From Thermodesulfobium sp. 4217-1 (GTDB taxonomy: Bacteria > Thermodesulfobiota > Thermodesulfobiia > Thermodesulfobiales > Thermodesulfobiaceae): DNA of 64,000 nucleotides. The stretch is from contig NZ_JBAGBW010000001.1 in the NCBI RefSeq assembly GCF_039822205.1, positions 1 to 64,000 of the forward strand, written 5' to 3'. Both the position numbers and the translations under genes were made by a program. Of the stretch, positions 63,241 to 64,000 are shown one piece after another; position 1 is the first letter of the stretch, and every line of letters begins with the position of its first letter. Below the pieces are notes generated by a model, which worked only from the letters and a program-made list of their open reading frames with translations, was not told where the DNA came from and made no database searches.

Positions 63241-64000
63241 TCATTTAATCTTCTTAATAGAAACTGTACATTCTGTATATGGACAGTTGCCACCAATTGC
63301 GACCTTAGCAAGCCCTTTTTGGAGTCTAATATCAGACGCGCCCCTGCCATACGATCTGGTTCTGAGAGGTACATCATCCCCAAATCCATGAAGCATAAAA
63401 GCTACGTCTGGGTGTATATATTTTGTCAATTTTGATTTAATATGCTGCTTTTCTCCCTCATTTTCTACTTCAAGCAGATCGCCTTCCTTTATGCCAAGCT
63501 CGTTTGCCCTATCTTCATGTATATATATATGATTTTCACTAACGTATTCATTCAGCAATTTGTTGTTTGAAGTGGTTCTCCCTTGGGTATGGAGCGCACA
63601 TTTACTAGTGACTAATCTAAATCTGCCAGGTTTTAATTCTATCGGCTTTTCATAAGGAATAAATGAAGGGACTCCAACGTCCTCTAACTTTTTGGAGATA
63701 AATTCTATCTTACCAGAAGGGGTTTTAAACTTTAGGCCATCAACCCTATCCCACATTATAGGCTTATCTACCAGATCTATATAGCCCTTTTCATTAAAAT
63801 CTTCCAAACTGTAACCAGTTCCATCAAGCTGCCAGGCGATAAGCTCTTCAATATTGTTATATGGAAAATATTGACCCACTCCAAGCCTATTCGCAAGCTC
63901 TTTAAATATCCACGACCTTGGCCTGGTGTCAAATCTTCTTTGAACAGCAGCCTGCCTAAGGATATAGCCTGGCTTAGAGCCGTTTCGAGCTATCACATGA
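63241..64000 (-). CDS. Molybdopterin oxidoreductase (PhsA/PsrA-like), C-terminal part, 5' end beyond the window
   Basis: The frame is open to the window edge, so only about 253 C-terminal residues are seen. LKFKTPSGKIEFISKKL, HTQGRTTSNNKLLNEYVSEN and the molybdopterin-dinucleotide-binding segment IHEDRANELGIKEGDLLEVENEGE are typical; HGFGDDVPLRTRSYGRGASD precedes the end. It resembles thiosulfate or polysulfide reductase catalytic subunits. Substrate and active-site ligand (Cys, Ser or SeCys) lie outside the window. Confidence 0.85.
   Translation of the reverse strand, partial: HVIARNGSKPGYILRQAAVQRRFDTRPRSWIFKELANRLGVGQYFPYNNIEELIAWQLDGTGYSLEDFNEKGYIDLVDKPIMWDRVDGLKFKTPSGKIEFISKKLEDVGVPSFIPYEKPIELKPGRFRLVTSKCALHTQGRTTSNNKLLNEYVSENHIYIHEDRANELGIKEGDLLEVENEGEKQHIKSKLTKYIHPDVAFMLHGFGDDVPLRTRSYGRGASDIRLQKGLAKVAIGGNCPYTECTVSIKKIK

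Noticed and set aside
1-64000. tRNA, rRNA or riboswitch
   Set aside because: I saw no tRNA cloverleaf, rRNA stretch or known riboswitch consensus while reading both strands; a covariance-model search would be needed to exclude them fully.

Overview
The window is AT-rich bacterial DNA from a diderm (it carries an autotransporter with a C-terminal beta-barrel and TraT-like and MORN-repeat envelope proteins) that has anaerobic, sulfur-type energy metabolism: an 11-subunit-type complex I without NuoEFG next to a polysulfide/thiosulfate-reductase-like molybdoenzyme with its ferredoxin subunit, and a YeiH-type putative sulfate exporter. Together with the type III CRISPR content this fits a thermophilic anaerobe such as Thermodesulfobium; that assignment is inference from gene content, not a database result.

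Layout. 0-15.4 kb is a core-like region: a chemoreceptor, a YeiH transporter with a coupled small Cys protein, the nadABC operon, a DJ-1/PfpI protein, an ArsR regulator, a MgtE-N/CBS protein paired with an unusual NRAMP-type transporter, biotin synthase, a protoglobin-PsiE fusion, a flavodoxin-fold protein and a metallo-beta-lactamase-fold protein. 15.4-24 kb is a rearranged accessory region: an autotransporter gene interrupted by one in-frame TGA and carrying a borrowed toxin-gene 5' end, a Fic protein, a decayed duplicate of the MBL gene, and a broken toxin next to an intact zinc-finger/SocA-type antitoxin. 24-26.3 kb is an IS21-family element that truncates a gene.

26.4-46.6 kb is a complete type III-A CRISPR-Cas locus. 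It has an array of 50 identical 36-bp repeats and 49 spacers, transcribed leftward from a leader at its right end. The operon cas10-csm2-csm3-csm4-csm5-primase-cas1-cas2-(small exported protein)-cas4-like runs leftward toward that leader. Two CARF-HEPN effectors, a cas6 and two tandem WYL regulators lie further right. The most interesting parts are a TPR plus primase-polymerase protein (CAPP type) with a PriL-like Cys region coupled to cas1, a spacer set strongly enriched in perfect hairpins, and a 16-bp promoter element shared by the CRISPR leader and the cas6/WYL intergenic region.

46.6-50.9 kb holds two MORN-repeat exported proteins, a TraT-like protein, a YefM antitoxin with a truncated YoeB, duplicated terminator-like repeats and a DtxR/MntR-like regulator. 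50.9-62.6 kb is a leftward nuo operon (order B-D-I-A-C-H-J-K-MrpD-like-two small membrane proteins-MrpD-like-M-N) with many ATGA overlaps, ending at a strong terminator. The last 1.3 kb holds the ferredoxin subunit and the 3' end of a molybdopterin oxidoreductase that runs off the window.
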